Shown here one piece after another: positions 53,158 to 61,704 of a stretch of DNA of 62,194 nt. Source of the stretch: Gemmataceae bacterium (lineage in GTDB: Bacteria > Planctomycetota > Planctomycetia > Gemmatales > Gemmataceae); NCBI GenBank assembly GCA_009692005.1, contig SHZZ01000016.1, positions 1 through 62,194 of the forward strand, given 5' to 3'. Made by a program: the position numbers and the translations under genes. Position 1 is the stretch's first letter. Every line of letters begins with the position of its first letter. The notes below the pieces were generated by a model that was given only the letters and a program-made list of their open reading frames with translations, was not told the origin of the DNA and did not search any database.

Positions 53158-54423
53158 TTACTTCAGAATCCAATAAAGAGGCAGCCCATCAAGACGGCTG
53201 GAAGTTTGTTTAAGCAATTCCAGAAAGGCTGTATCGGCCTGGTCGTACAACTCCATGGTGGCAGCGCCGCCACGGATGGCCAGCGTCAATTGCGGCCCGA
53301 TTTGCGCCCCGAGCCCCCCCAATCCTTCGATCTGCTTGATCATCGCCGCCACATTCGGGTCTGAACGGATCTGTTCCTCCAGCTTGGGCCGGGGAATGTT
53401 CATATTGGCTGCCAGGTTCCCGGACCAGACAGGCACCAGAAGATTGTTAGGCAGGCGCACGAAAAAATGGTCTTCCAGGGAAACTTTTCCCCCCGCCAAG
53501 TCCGGGGTCATGCGCGTGACCCGCACGCCATGAACCTTGGCTTCGCTGGCCAGGCGCGCGGCAGTCTGGTGCCAGGTGGGGTTTTGCTTGGCCTGGCCCC
53601 CGATGCCCAATTCCTTGAAGACATCGGCCAGGGCGGATTTCCCAGCGCCCTGGAAAAGCTCCATTAGGTTGACATCTTTTTTGCCGCCCTGGGTCAGAAA
53701 ATCGCCCGTGCCTTGCAAATGCAGTCCTCCCTCGCGGGCCTGGGCGAACAGCGCTTTTCTTGTCAGCCAGTCTTGCCCCGTTTCCACCGGCATGGAAGGC
53801 ATTCGCTCGGTCAGGCGGATCTTTTCCTTTGCAAAGTCAATTTTTGATTCCTTCAAGTCGGCGAGGAGTTCTTCCGCGCTTCGCGTCTCAATGTTTTCCA
53901 GCCGTTCCTGCCAGGCCACCAGCAGAAGGTGCCTCACCGCCGGGGTCACCTGCGTTTTCTTTTTGACATCAGAAGGTTTGATGTCCACCAGGAGAAACTG
54001 TTCCTGGGCCGGGTTGCGCGAACGCAGGTTTTTCTTTTCCTCCTGGAGGGTTTTCACCCACGAGCTGGGCTTGCCCTCTTTCTCGGATTCTTGGATCCAC
54101 TCGTCGAGGAGTTTTTCCAGAGTCTGCGCCGCTTTTTCCACACGCGCAGCTTCCTCTTGAAACAATTTTTCAGCCTGCTCCGGCAACGACTTTTTCAACC
54201 ACGATTTTTGCACCAGCAGGCAGTATTGGCCCGAGCGGTTTTTGCCCAAGATCAGGCCATGCAACTCCTGGCCATTTTTCAAAGTGAGGGTTTCGCTGGA
54301 TGCCGTTTTTTTCCCGGCTTGTTTTTTCTGCGTCGGTGGACCCTGAGCGTTGCTGTTGATTGCCAGCGACAGGCCAAGGGAAATCATGAGCGATAAACGG
54401 ATTGCCGAATGCAATAGCGTCAT
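53158..54423 (-). CDS. Secreted protein of unknown function, planctomycete type
   Basis: A 421-residue protein with AGGAG four bases before the ATG. The leader MTLLHSAIRLSLMISLGLSLAINSNAQ is a signal peptide. An early SETLTLKNGQELHGLILG strand pair resembles the small beta motif found in many exported planctomycete proteins. A charged helical region at about 75-130 (LFQEEAARVEKAAQTLEKLL) probably forms a coiled coil. The C-terminal half carries HGVRVTRMTPDLAGGKVSLE and DHFFVRLPNNLLVPVW, and ends in GLPLYWILK. No catalytic motif is apparent and I recognise no named family. It may be a structural or scaffold protein of the envelope. Confidence 0.75.
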   Translation of the reverse strand: MTLLHSAIRLSLMISLGLSLAINSNAQGPPTQKKQAGKKTASSETLTLKNGQELHGLILGKNRSGQYCLLVQKSWLKKSLPEQAEKLFQEEAARVEKAAQTLEKLLDEWIQESEKEGKPSSWVKTLQEEKKNLRSRNPAQEQFLLVDIKPSDVKKKTQVTPAVRHLLLVAWQERLENIETRSAEELLADLKESKIDFAKEKIRLTERMPSMPVETGQDWLTRKALFAQAREGGLHLQGTGDFLTQGGKKDVNLMELFQGAGKSALADVFKELGIGGQAKQNPTWHQTAARLASEAKVHGVRVTRMTPDLAGGKVSLEDHFFVRLPNNLLVPVWSGNLAANMNIPRPKLEEQIRSDPNVAAMIKQIEGLGGLGAQIGPQLTLAIRGGAATMELYDQADTAFLELLKQTSSRLDGLPLYWILK

Positions 54424-54489
54424 GGGGCTCCTAAACGGCGAAGGCTTTATCTTACCACGGCCTGACGGGGAAAGGTCGCTTTATTCCCC

Positions 54490-55956
54490 CTATCCTGGAG
54501 ACTCGCTCCCGACGGGGATGACCGGCTTCGATTTGTCTTCCCAAACCCAGCCGAACTGCGTATTGCTGGGGGAAGGGTTAAGGCGGTACTCCTCCCGCAG
54601 GCGCGACATTTTGTCTACGCTCAGAGCCTGGCGTTTTTCCTTGGCGTTGATGTTAAACAAGCGGGCCGCGTTCAGACCCAGGATCTGGTTCTTGATTTCG
54701 TCCGTAAGTTCCGGGTAGTGAAATTTGTCAACCAGTTCGGGAAGCATTTTCAAACGGCGCAAGCGGACGATCTGCCCCTGGGGCGAACCATTCCAGATGG
54801 AATCGGTGCCCCAAATAACATGGTCCGCGCCAGCGGTGAGCAGGATTTGCCCCAGCATATGCAGGCAAGTTTTTGGCGCCGCCGAGGAAAGTATGTTGAA
54901 AGTTCCACCCAGTTCAAAATAGATGTTCTTGATTTTCGGGTTCTTTTTTAAAATCCGCAGAATGTCGGAAACCCAGGGGATTTCCTGCGGATCCTGCGGT
55001 TCCTTTGGCTTCCTGGCAGAATAGCCCTGGTACCCGGAATGGTAGACGATGAAATTCAAATCGGGCCAATCGAGCGCCGCCTTTTCCAAATCGGCTGGAT
55101 GGCAGCCTTTTTCATTGAACAATCCCAAGGGCAAGCCCTTGTGCACGCAGATATTTTTCAACCCGAGTTTCTTGGTCCGCTCCCAAAAGGGGTAGGCCAC
55201 CTTCTCATCATCCAGCCGCCAGTACTTCTCCCCCAGCTCCGCCCCGGTGTACATCTTCCAGGCATCGACTTTCAATTCTTTCACCTGCCGTTCCATCTCG
55301 TCTAATTCTTTTAATCCCAGGTTGGGGCGGATGAGGCCGTGAGACAGCACCCGTTGTGAGCCGGAAATATCGTTGACGAATTTCCTGGTCTCCACCATCT
55401 GATCCGGGGGCAGGGGGTTTTTGTTCCATTCCCGCGTGGGCACGCCGGAGATCATGGCCATGACCGTGTCGGAATCGCCAAACACCTCTTTCACATAATG
55501 CCCGCGGTTCAACGCCTCCAGGGTGTGCTTGAAACCGAAAAGGCTCGGGCGCACCGCTTGCAGGAACCTCTTCACCCCGTTCCCTTCGGGGGTATTGTCA
55601 TACCACTTGCCCGAGACATCGACATGGTGAGTCTGCAGGTCGAAGATGAACTGATCCTTGGGCCAGTTTTCCTTGAAGGCGGCGGGGTCTGCAAGTTCCT
55701 CGGCGCGCACTTCATAACAGGCGCCATAGACTTGATTCAAGGCGGCCAGGGCGCAGGCCATGCCGGCCGAGGTGCGCAGAAAATCCCTGCGGCTGGAGCC
55801 CAGCTTTTTCGCGTGACTTTCCGCCAGTTGCAAGGCCAGGCCGGAATAGCGGATCTGCTCTTCCGTGGGCGGTGGAGGGATGAATTCCTCGTTGGAGATG
55901 ATCCGGGCTGGGATCGGCAAATAACTGGAATCGACTTCACATTGGCGTTTCCACAT
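54490..55956 (-). CDS. Amidohydrolase (ACMSD-like amidohydrolase 2 family) with an internal Tat signal
   Basis: A 488-residue protein preceded by AGGAAG. The twin-arginine signal SRRDFLRTSAGMACALAALN starts at residue 54, not at the N-terminus: about 50 charged, proline-containing residues precede it (EFIPPPPTEEQIRYSGLALQ). The body is a TIM-barrel amidohydrolase: FDLQTHHVDV (the HxH position), ICVHKGLPLGLF, NFIVYHSGYQGYS, HVIWGTDSIWNG with the Asp near the last strand. The family decarboxylates or hydrolyses aromatic or cyclic acids through a metal centre. The HTHxH pattern is not perfect, since THHVD replaces HxH, so activity needs testing. Confidence 0.82.
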   Translation of the reverse strand: MWKRQCEVDSSYLPIPARIISNEEFIPPPPTEEQIRYSGLALQLAESHAKKLGSSRRDFLRTSAGMACALAALNQVYGACYEVRAEELADPAAFKENWPKDQFIFDLQTHHVDVSGKWYDNTPEGNGVKRFLQAVRPSLFGFKHTLEALNRGHYVKEVFGDSDTVMAMISGVPTREWNKNPLPPDQMVETRKFVNDISGSQRVLSHGLIRPNLGLKELDEMERQVKELKVDAWKMYTGAELGEKYWRLDDEKVAYPFWERTKKLGLKNICVHKGLPLGLFNEKGCHPADLEKAALDWPDLNFIVYHSGYQGYSARKPKEPQDPQEIPWVSDILRILKKNPKIKNIYFELGGTFNILSSAAPKTCLHMLGQILLTAGADHVIWGTDSIWNGSPQGQIVRLRRLKMLPELVDKFHYPELTDEIKNQILGLNAARLFNINAKEKRQALSVDKMSRLREEYRLNPSPSNTQFGWVWEDKSKPVIPVGSESPG

Positions 55957-56115
55957 CGCTTGCTTCCTTTTTGGGCTTTCCTACCTTGGAATTATCAACA
56001 GGGCTCAAGAGCAACCTTTACAGTAAATTGCCTTGGCTGCCTCTCTGCATTTTGCCCCGGCCTCCCCATATATTAACGCCACGACTTCCATACCTGTTAA
56101 TAAAAGGATGCCGAC

Positions 56116-57411
56116 ATGGCTCATTCCCACCTCAAGGTCCCTGCCGGGGGCAAGATCATCATTTCTTCGGGCAAGCTCCAAGTTCCCGATCAGCCCATTG
56201 TTCCCTTCATTGAAGGGGATGGCACGGGGCCGGATATTTGGAGGTCGTCGGTGCGCGTACTCGATGCCGCCGTGGAAAAAGCCTACGCTGGCAGGCGGAA
56301 AATCGCCTGGATGGAAGTCTACGCCGGCGAAAAAGCCTTCAAGCAGTTCAATAATTGGCTGCCCGATGAAACCGTGGATGCCTTCAGAGAATTCCTCGTC
56401 GGTATCAAGGGCCCTTTGACCACGCCCATCGGCGGAGGCATCCGCTCGCTTAATGTTGCCCTGAGGCAAATGCTCGACCTCTATGTCTGCTTGCGGCCCG
56501 TGCGCTGGTTCAAGGGCGTGCCTTCACCCGTGAAGCATCCGGAAAAAGTCGACATGGTCATTTTCCGTGAGAACACTGAAGACATTTATGCCGGCATTGA
56601 ATTCGAGCAAGGGTCCGAGGCTTGCCAGAAGTTCCTCAAGCTCTTCCAGGATTCCTTCCCCAAGGAATTTTCCAAGATCCGCTTCCCACTCACCACGGGC
56701 ATCGGCATCAAGGCGGTTTCCCGCGAGGGGACCGAACGGCTGGTCCGCTCGGCCATCGAATACGCCATTGTCAATAAACGCAAAAGCCTCACCCTGGTGC
56801 ACAAGGGGAACATCATGAAGTTCACCGAAGGGGCCTTCCGCAACTGGGGTTACGCCCTGGCGGAGAAAGAGTTTGGCGGCCAGGTCTACACCTGGGAGCA
56901 GTGGGAAAAGACGAAGAAGGAAAAGGGAGAAGAAGCGGCCAACCAGGAACAGAAGTCGGCGCTGGCTTCGGGAAAAATCCTTATCAAGGACGCCATTGCC
57001 GACATTACCTTGCAGCAAGTCCTTACCCGCCCGGAAGAATTCGATGTCATCGCCACCTTGAATTTGAATGGCGATTACCTTTCCGACGCCCTGGCCGCGC
57101 AGGTGGGTGGGATCGGCATCGCCCCGGGGGGGAACATCAACTATGTCACCGGCCACGCTGTGTTTGAAGCGACGCATGGCACCGCGCCCAAGTATGCCGG
57201 ACTCGACCGCGTCAATCCCGGCTCGGTGGTACTGTCCGGCGAAATGATGCTGCGCTACATGGGCTGGAACGAAGCCGCCGACCTTATCATTAAGGGGATG
57301 GATGGCGCCATTGCCGCCAAGCAAGTGACCTACGATTTTGCCAGGCTGATGGAAGGCGGGAAAGAGATCAAGTGTTCGGAGTTCGGTTCCGCCATCATTG
57401 CCAAGATGTAA
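56116..57411 (+). CDS. icd: NADP-dependent isocitrate dehydrogenase
   Basis: A 431-residue enzyme of the tricarboxylic acid cycle, converting isocitrate to 2-oxoglutarate. Nearly all landmarks of the E. coli type are present: [127 protein letters not shown]. Lys and Tyr in APKYAG are the usual NADP-specifying residues. Relative to E. coli there is a Lys/Glu-rich insertion around [20 protein letters not shown]. It has a standard ribosome site. It is the only obvious core-metabolism gene in the window. Confidence 0.97.
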   Translation: MAHSHLKVPAGGKIIISSGKLQVPDQPIVPFIEGDGTGPDIWRSSVRVLDAAVEKAYAGRRKIAWMEVYAGEKAFKQFNNWLPDETVDAFREFLVGIKGPLTTPIGGGIRSLNVALRQMLDLYVCLRPVRWFKGVPSPVKHPEKVDMVIFRENTEDIYAGIEFEQGSEACQKFLKLFQDSFPKEFSKIRFPLTTGIGIKAVSREGTERLVRSAIEYAIVNKRKSLTLVHKGNIMKFTEGAFRNWGYALAEKEFGGQVYTWEQWEKTKKEKGEEAANQEQKSALASGKILIKDAIADITLQQVLTRPEEFDVIATLNLNGDYLSDALAAQVGGIGIAPGGNINYVTGHAVFEATHGTAPKYAGLDRVNPGSVVLSGEMMLRYMGWNEAADLIIKGMDGAIAAKQVTYDFARLMEGGKEIKCSEFGSAIIAKM

Positions 57412-57462
57412 GGAGCGCTGAATTTTCTATTGCTCGGGGGGGCAGGCCAGGGCGCGGGGCTT

Positions 57463-57592
57463 CCTGGGTACGCGGGCCTCTGGCCCGCATGAAGAGGTTT
57501 ATGGACCAAAGAAAACCCGTCTGCCCGAAACCGTACGAGGCCCCAAAGGGCCAACCACCCTTGCCAGGCCGGAGCCGGGCGTTCCCAGGGGG
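57463..57592. repeat. Diverged copy of the dispersed intergenic element
   Basis: In the 274-base gap after icd, TTCCTGGGTACGCGGGCCTC at the left and TTGCCAGGCCGGAGCCGGGC plus GTTCCCAGGG at the right correspond to the ends of the elements at 1453-1517 and 16881-16998. The centre (CGGGCCTCTGGCCCGC palindrome and a ~80-base filler) differs. It is a relic or a second type of the same family. Confidence 0.5.
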
Positions 57593-57619
57593 AGGCAATA
57601 GACGAACCCGATGAACCAC

Positions 57620-57641
57620 CCGAGGCCCAAAAGGGCCTCGG
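57620..57641. terminator. Hairpin between icd and the DUF1559 gene (both converge on it)
   Basis: Perfect nine-base arms CCGAGGCCC and GGGCCTCGG around an AAAA loop. U runs are short on both sides (GCGTTTAATC on plus), so termination is likely but not strongly indicated. It probably serves both convergent genes. Confidence 0.55.
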
Positions 57642-57685
57642 CGTTTAATCAGATTTCAAAACCCCGCATCCAAAGCTTTTAGCCC

Positions 57686-58615
57686 TTACCAGTTGGAAGG
57701 CAGGATTTCCTCTCGTTCCCTGGTTAACAGCATCATGACCAAATCAACGGTGGCGCTGGACTTGAGCATTTTCACCGAGCCATCGCCCATGACCACATTG
57801 GCGCCGGCCGAATGAAAGGCGTAAACCTCGCGGTCGTTGATGCCATTGACGGCAATGGGCCCGACGGGGCTGTTGGGATTCGCCGGGTCGAAGCCGCCGA
57901 CATTGATACGGCTGCCCATGTTGGCCCAGGGGCCGTTGCCAATCGTGCCGATCGGCTTCCCCTGGGCGTATAAAATATTCCGCCCGGCACACTCCGCCAG
58001 CATGAGCGTGTTGGAAGAACCATCCTTGATATCCGTGTGTTTACGCAGCGAGATGGAGAGAACCCCGTTGACATAGCGGGTTTGCCCCAGGATGCCAAAG
58101 AAAGAATCGTCGTTGGCAGTGACGGCGGTGGTTTGCGCCGCCGATAGGTACGGGTTTGGCAAAGTGCGGTTGCAAGTGGCGGCGTAATCGAGGCAGCCAC
58201 GATCATCACCCCGTTCAATGGGCGTGGAAGGGCAAACGAACACCGATACCTTTTGCTTGATCGGTCCGTTGGCGTTGTAGTTCCATGTGCGGTCGTCCCA
58301 GGTCTGGTCGAATCGGTAAAGTTTATACAGGGCCTCTTGTTCGATATAGGGAAGAACCCTGGCGGTCCAGGAATGCAGCCAGGGGGCGTTGACAGGTCCG
58401 GCTTCTTCCCGGGCAGCGGGAAATCCGCCCAACGAATCGTGGTGGTTCTGCAATCCCAGCCCGAGTTGCTTCAGATTGTTCTGGCACTTGGAGTTGTTGG
58501 CCGCCTCGCGCACCTTTTGCACCGCTGGCAAAAGCAATCCTATCAGGATGGCGATAATGGCAATCACCACCAGTAATTCAATCAGCGTAAACCCCAGCCG
58601 TTTGATTCTCCGCAT
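57686..58615 (-). CDS. DUF1559 pseudopilin-like protein
   Basis: A 309-residue protein from the ATG at 58615, preceded by AAGGAGA at ideal spacing; the in-frame TTG at 58621 is not needed. Prepilin signal [20 protein letters not shown], then KVREAANNSKCQNNLKQLG. Family motifs in the head: GSSNTLMLAECAGRN and the closing VVMGDGSVKMLKSSATVDL. It is the downstream member of an operon with the lipoprotein gene 58639-59055 (23-base gap), in the reverse gene order of the pair at 17073-18554. Role unknown. Confidence 0.93.
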   Translation of the reverse strand: MRRIKRLGFTLIELLVVIAIIAILIGLLLPAVQKVREAANNSKCQNNLKQLGLGLQNHHDSLGGFPAAREEAGPVNAPWLHSWTARVLPYIEQEALYKLYRFDQTWDDRTWNYNANGPIKQKVSVFVCPSTPIERGDDRGCLDYAATCNRTLPNPYLSAAQTTAVTANDDSFFGILGQTRYVNGVLSISLRKHTDIKDGSSNTLMLAECAGRNILYAQGKPIGTIGNGPWANMGSRINVGGFDPANPNSPVGPIAVNGINDREVYAFHSAGANVVMGDGSVKMLKSSATVDLVMMLLTREREEILPSNW

Positions 58616-58638
58616 GGTCAACTCTCCTTGAAATGAAA

Positions 58639-59055
58639 TTAACGAGATAAGTTAAAAGCCTCGAGGGTATTATTCTCTTCCTTGACCTTGGCTGTGATCG
58701 GCGTGGACTCAAACAAGGCGTAGCGGTCTGGTAATTTGTTCATCGGATTGGAAATCGACCTGGCGTTGGGGGGAAACCAGACCACCAGCACTTTATATTC
58801 ACCCGAAGGGGCGCCATCGCCGTGGGGGTGTGTGGCCAGCATGAACTCGCCCTGGGCATTAACCGTGCCGCGGGGTTTTTCCTCTTTGCCGTTGTCCTGG
58901 CCAATCCGGTGGAAAACAACCGTTGCGCCTTCCGCCGGCTGTCCCTGAAAAGTGACCTTGCCCTTGACCGGGTACAAACCAACGCCACCCCCGCAACCCG
59001 GCAAGACTATGCCAGCCAGGAAAAGCAGAGGTAAAACCCGTTGATTCACGCCCAT
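58639..59055 (-). CDS. Small lipoprotein, carboxypeptidase-regulatory-like
   Basis: A 138-residue protein from the ATG at 59055, with GAGGA nine bases upstream (the ATG at 59064 sits too close to that site). The leader MGVNQRVLPLLFLAGIVLPG gives a lipobox with Cys21 and a CGGG start. The mature domain is a beta-sandwich: YPVKGKVTFQGQPAEGATVVFH, GTVNAQGEFMLATHPHGDGAPSG, EYKVLVVWFPP, and a C-terminal ALFESTPITAKVKEENNTLE. It is a more distant relative of the lipoproteins at 12729 and 17073, with different family details. It leads an operon with the DUF1559 gene. Confidence 0.85.
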   Translation of the reverse strand: MGVNQRVLPLLFLAGIVLPGCGGGVGLYPVKGKVTFQGQPAEGATVVFHRIGQDNGKEEKPRGTVNAQGEFMLATHPHGDGAPSGEYKVLVVWFPPNARSISNPMNKLPDRYALFESTPITAKVKEENNTLEAFNLSR

Positions 59056-59234
59056 AGGCCCCATTCCTCGACCCTGGTAGAAATGCGCATATTGCCCTTT
59101 AAAGGTGGTAACGGCAGTTGGCAGGGAAAAATCGCCGTCAGGGCCCGAATATTTCCCTCGTTTCCTGATTCCCCTGACTGGCGAACCGAAATACAATCAG
59201 CGCACAAGCTCCCTCGGCGCTTTTGGAAACTCAC

Positions 59235-59927
59235 ATGATTCCCGAGCCTTTAACCCAAGCCCTGGCAACCACCCTGGCCGATGGCAAATTGTCCAGCGGC
59301 GAAAAACAAGCCCTGCAAGAGTTGCTTCAGGAATTTCTCTCCAGCGAACAAAAGCGCGGCGCCCTGCTCCATGCTCTGGGGGATATTGCCCAACAAAACC
59401 TGGCCGACCCCCGCGACCGCCCCCTCGTCGATTGGCTCCTCTCGGTTATCCGCCTTTTTCCCGTGCCTAAAACCGTGGATAAAACCCGCTTTGAAACCCA
59501 CTTCTGCCCGGGGGAGGATGCCACTCGGCGGATTATCCAATTGCTGGATACTACACGCGACTCCGCCGACATCTGCGTCTTCACCATTACCGACGACCGC
59601 ATCACCTCGGCCATTTTGAGCGCCTGGAAGCGCGGGCTGAAACTGCGCGTCATTACCGATAACGACAAGGCCCTGGACCTGGGCTCGGATGTTCACCGCC
59701 TGATCGATGCGGGTGTGCCTGTTGCCACTGACCGCGAGCCCTCGCATATGCACCACAAGTTCGCTCTGTTCGACAACAAGTTTTTGGCGACAGGAAGTTT
59801 CAACTGGACGCGAGGCGCCACCGCCAACCTTGAAAACCTGCTGGTGACCGATGAACTGTGCCTTATAGGCCCTTTTCAAGCCGAGTTCGACCGCTTATGG
59901 CAGGCGCTGAATCAGCGGGAGGCGTAG
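59235..59927 (+). CDS. Single-HKD phospholipase D-like protein with TerB-like N-terminus
   Basis: A 230-residue protein from the ATG at 59235 (a TTG at 59223 is less likely). Residues of about 85-225 are one PLD half: ICVFTITDDRITSAIL, then HMHHKFALFDNKFLATGSFN with the HKD residues His173, Lys175 and Asp180, and NWTRGATANLEN. A single HKD is usual for the Nuc/PLD6 (mitochondrial cardiolipin hydrolase, Zucchini) group, which works as a dimer to cut phosphodiesters. The N-terminal ~60 residues (LADGKLSSGEKQALQELLQE) resemble a TerB-type helical bundle. There is no signal peptide. Its 3' end overlaps the convergent amidohydrolase gene by 16 bases. Confidence 0.87.
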   Translation: MIPEPLTQALATTLADGKLSSGEKQALQELLQEFLSSEQKRGALLHALGDIAQQNLADPRDRPLVDWLLSVIRLFPVPKTVDKTRFETHFCPGEDATRRIIQLLDTTRDSADICVFTITDDRITSAILSAWKRGLKLRVITDNDKALDLGSDVHRLIDAGVPVATDREPSHMHHKFALFDNKFLATGSFNWTRGATANLENLLVTDELCLIGPFQAEFDRLWQALNQREA

Positions 59928-61624
59928 ACTTCAGTGCCGCCGACCCAGGTGGATAGGCATTGCGTTTTCGCCATCTGCTCCAGCGGGCACTGCAAAATAT
60001 CGCGGTCCAAGACGATGAAGTCGGCCCATTTTCCTTTTTCCAACGACCCGGTTTCCTTTTCCAGAAACATCAAGTGAGCGTTGTTGATAGTGTAGAAGCG
60101 GATGGCCTGCTCCCGGGTCAGCGCCTGTTCCAAATGCACCGGCGCAGGGGAAAATTTCCCCACTCTTGAGATGGCCACCGACATGCCCAGGAACGGGTTG
60201 TACGGGTTGACGGAATCGAAGGAGTCCATTTTCTGCATGTGATCCGAGCCGCCGCCGACGATGCCACCGAGCTTGAAAATACTTTGCAACGGCTGGAAAA
60301 ACTGCAGCCGCTTGTCGCCAAACTGCGCCCGCAGGGTATGGGAATCGAGATAGAGCCAGGCCGGCTGAATGTCCGCCACGATACCCATGCGCGGCATCGC
60401 CTCCATTGCTTCCTGGCTCATGAAATTGGAATGGGTGATGCACGGGCGGGTGGCCCGCACCGGGGTTTTCTTGTTCACCTCCTCATACACGCCCACCAGT
60501 GTTTCCACCGCGCCATCGCCCACGGTGTGGGCCGTGAATTGCAATCCCGCCTCCACCACCGCTTCCACCATGCCCTGCAATTTCTCTTTGGATAAAAAGA
60601 GCAAGCCACGGTAGGCGGGGTCGTCAATGGCGTAAATCTTGCTCACCCCCCAGGGCTGTTTCATATAGGCGCTGCCGGTCAGCATGCCGCCATCGAGAAA
60701 AATCTTGGTCCCGATGATCTTCAGCATGGGGTCTTGCCGACGCAACGGATGGCTGGCCACCTTGGCGATTTCCTGACGCAACTTTTCCATCGGATCGCCC
60801 GTGCCTACGGTGACCGATGCCGCCGTACGCAGGGTTAACTTCCCCGCCCCGTGAATTTTCTTGAACCTTTCCAGCGAACCACTGCTCGCCCCGCGATCGA
60901 TGATCCCGGTCAGCCCGACCGCGTTGTAATGGCGGAGCAGCATCAGCAGCCTTTCAGTTTGGTCGGCCTCGGTGGCTTTTCTGGCCGAGGGCTGCGAGGT
61001 TTTTACGAAGCGGGTGCAGTTGCGCAGGATGCCTGTCGGTTCTCCCGTGGCAGGGTCTTTTTCCGCATGGCCCGCCCCGCCATCGCTCACTTTGAAGTCC
61101 TTGCCAATCCCGCTCATCTTCAGCCCCAGGGAATTGAGCGAGGCGTCCGGCCCGGTGGAATAGAGCACCGGGTGGTTGGGCGCAGAGGCATCCATCTCCT
61201 GACGCGTCGGGTAGCGCTGCTCCTTCAACCGAGTGATGAAGACCTGCCGGAGCACAATCCATTCGCCCTTGGGCAGGATCTTGGCCCGAGCCCGAATGTA
61301 ATCCAGAACATCCTGGATCGAATGAAAGGGGGGAATCGGATGATCGAAATCGTGCATGGAGGCGCCGGAGGGGTGAACATGAGAGTCGATCAACCCGGGC
61401 AAGACCATTTTTCCTTGCAGGTCGATGACGCGGGTCTTTGCCCCTTGAGATTTCAACACCTCGCTGGCTTTTCCCACGGCAAGGATTTTCCCCTCCTTCA
61501 CGGCCATGGCCTCGGCCAGGGAAAACGAACCGTCCACCGTGACGATCTTGCCATTGGTCAGGATCAAATCGGCCGGAGCTTCTTGACATGGGAGGAGAAA
61601 CAGCAAGGCGTGAAGAAAGTTCAT
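59912..61624 (-). CDS. YtcJ-like amidohydrolase (metal-dependent, exported)
   Basis: A 570-residue enzyme with AGGAT before the ATG. The leader MNFLHALLFLLPCQEAPAD is a probable signal peptide. The N-terminal strand set DLILTNGKIVTVDG and VIDLQGKMVLPGLIDSHVHPSG carries the HxH metal ligands. KIFLDGGMLTGSAYM, FTAHTVGDGAVE and CITHSNFMSQ supply further ligands, and GGGSDHMQK near residue 460 supplies the Asp. The C-terminus has the usual YTINNAHLMFLEKETGSLEKGKWADFIVLD in pieces. This matches the YtcJ/amidohydrolase 3 group, acting on amides or lactams. The substrate is unknown. It is convergent with the PLD-like gene. Confidence 0.9.
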   Translation of the reverse strand: MNFLHALLFLLPCQEAPADLILTNGKIVTVDGSFSLAEAMAVKEGKILAVGKASEVLKSQGAKTRVIDLQGKMVLPGLIDSHVHPSGASMHDFDHPIPPFHSIQDVLDYIRARAKILPKGEWIVLRQVFITRLKEQRYPTRQEMDASAPNHPVLYSTGPDASLNSLGLKMSGIGKDFKVSDGGAGHAEKDPATGEPTGILRNCTRFVKTSQPSARKATEADQTERLLMLLRHYNAVGLTGIIDRGASSGSLERFKKIHGAGKLTLRTAASVTVGTGDPMEKLRQEIAKVASHPLRRQDPMLKIIGTKIFLDGGMLTGSAYMKQPWGVSKIYAIDDPAYRGLLFLSKEKLQGMVEAVVEAGLQFTAHTVGDGAVETLVGVYEEVNKKTPVRATRPCITHSNFMSQEAMEAMPRMGIVADIQPAWLYLDSHTLRAQFGDKRLQFFQPLQSIFKLGGIVGGGSDHMQKMDSFDSVNPYNPFLGMSVAISRVGKFSPAPVHLEQALTREQAIRFYTINNAHLMFLEKETGSLEKGKWADFIVLDRDILQCPLEQMAKTQCLSTWVGGTEVYASR

Positions 61625-61704
61625 GTTAAATCCTGTTAGCCAGTGGGCGGCTACCAGTGTAAAGAATGGGAAGAGCTTTCGCCATGCCCGGCAAAATAAA
61701 TGGT

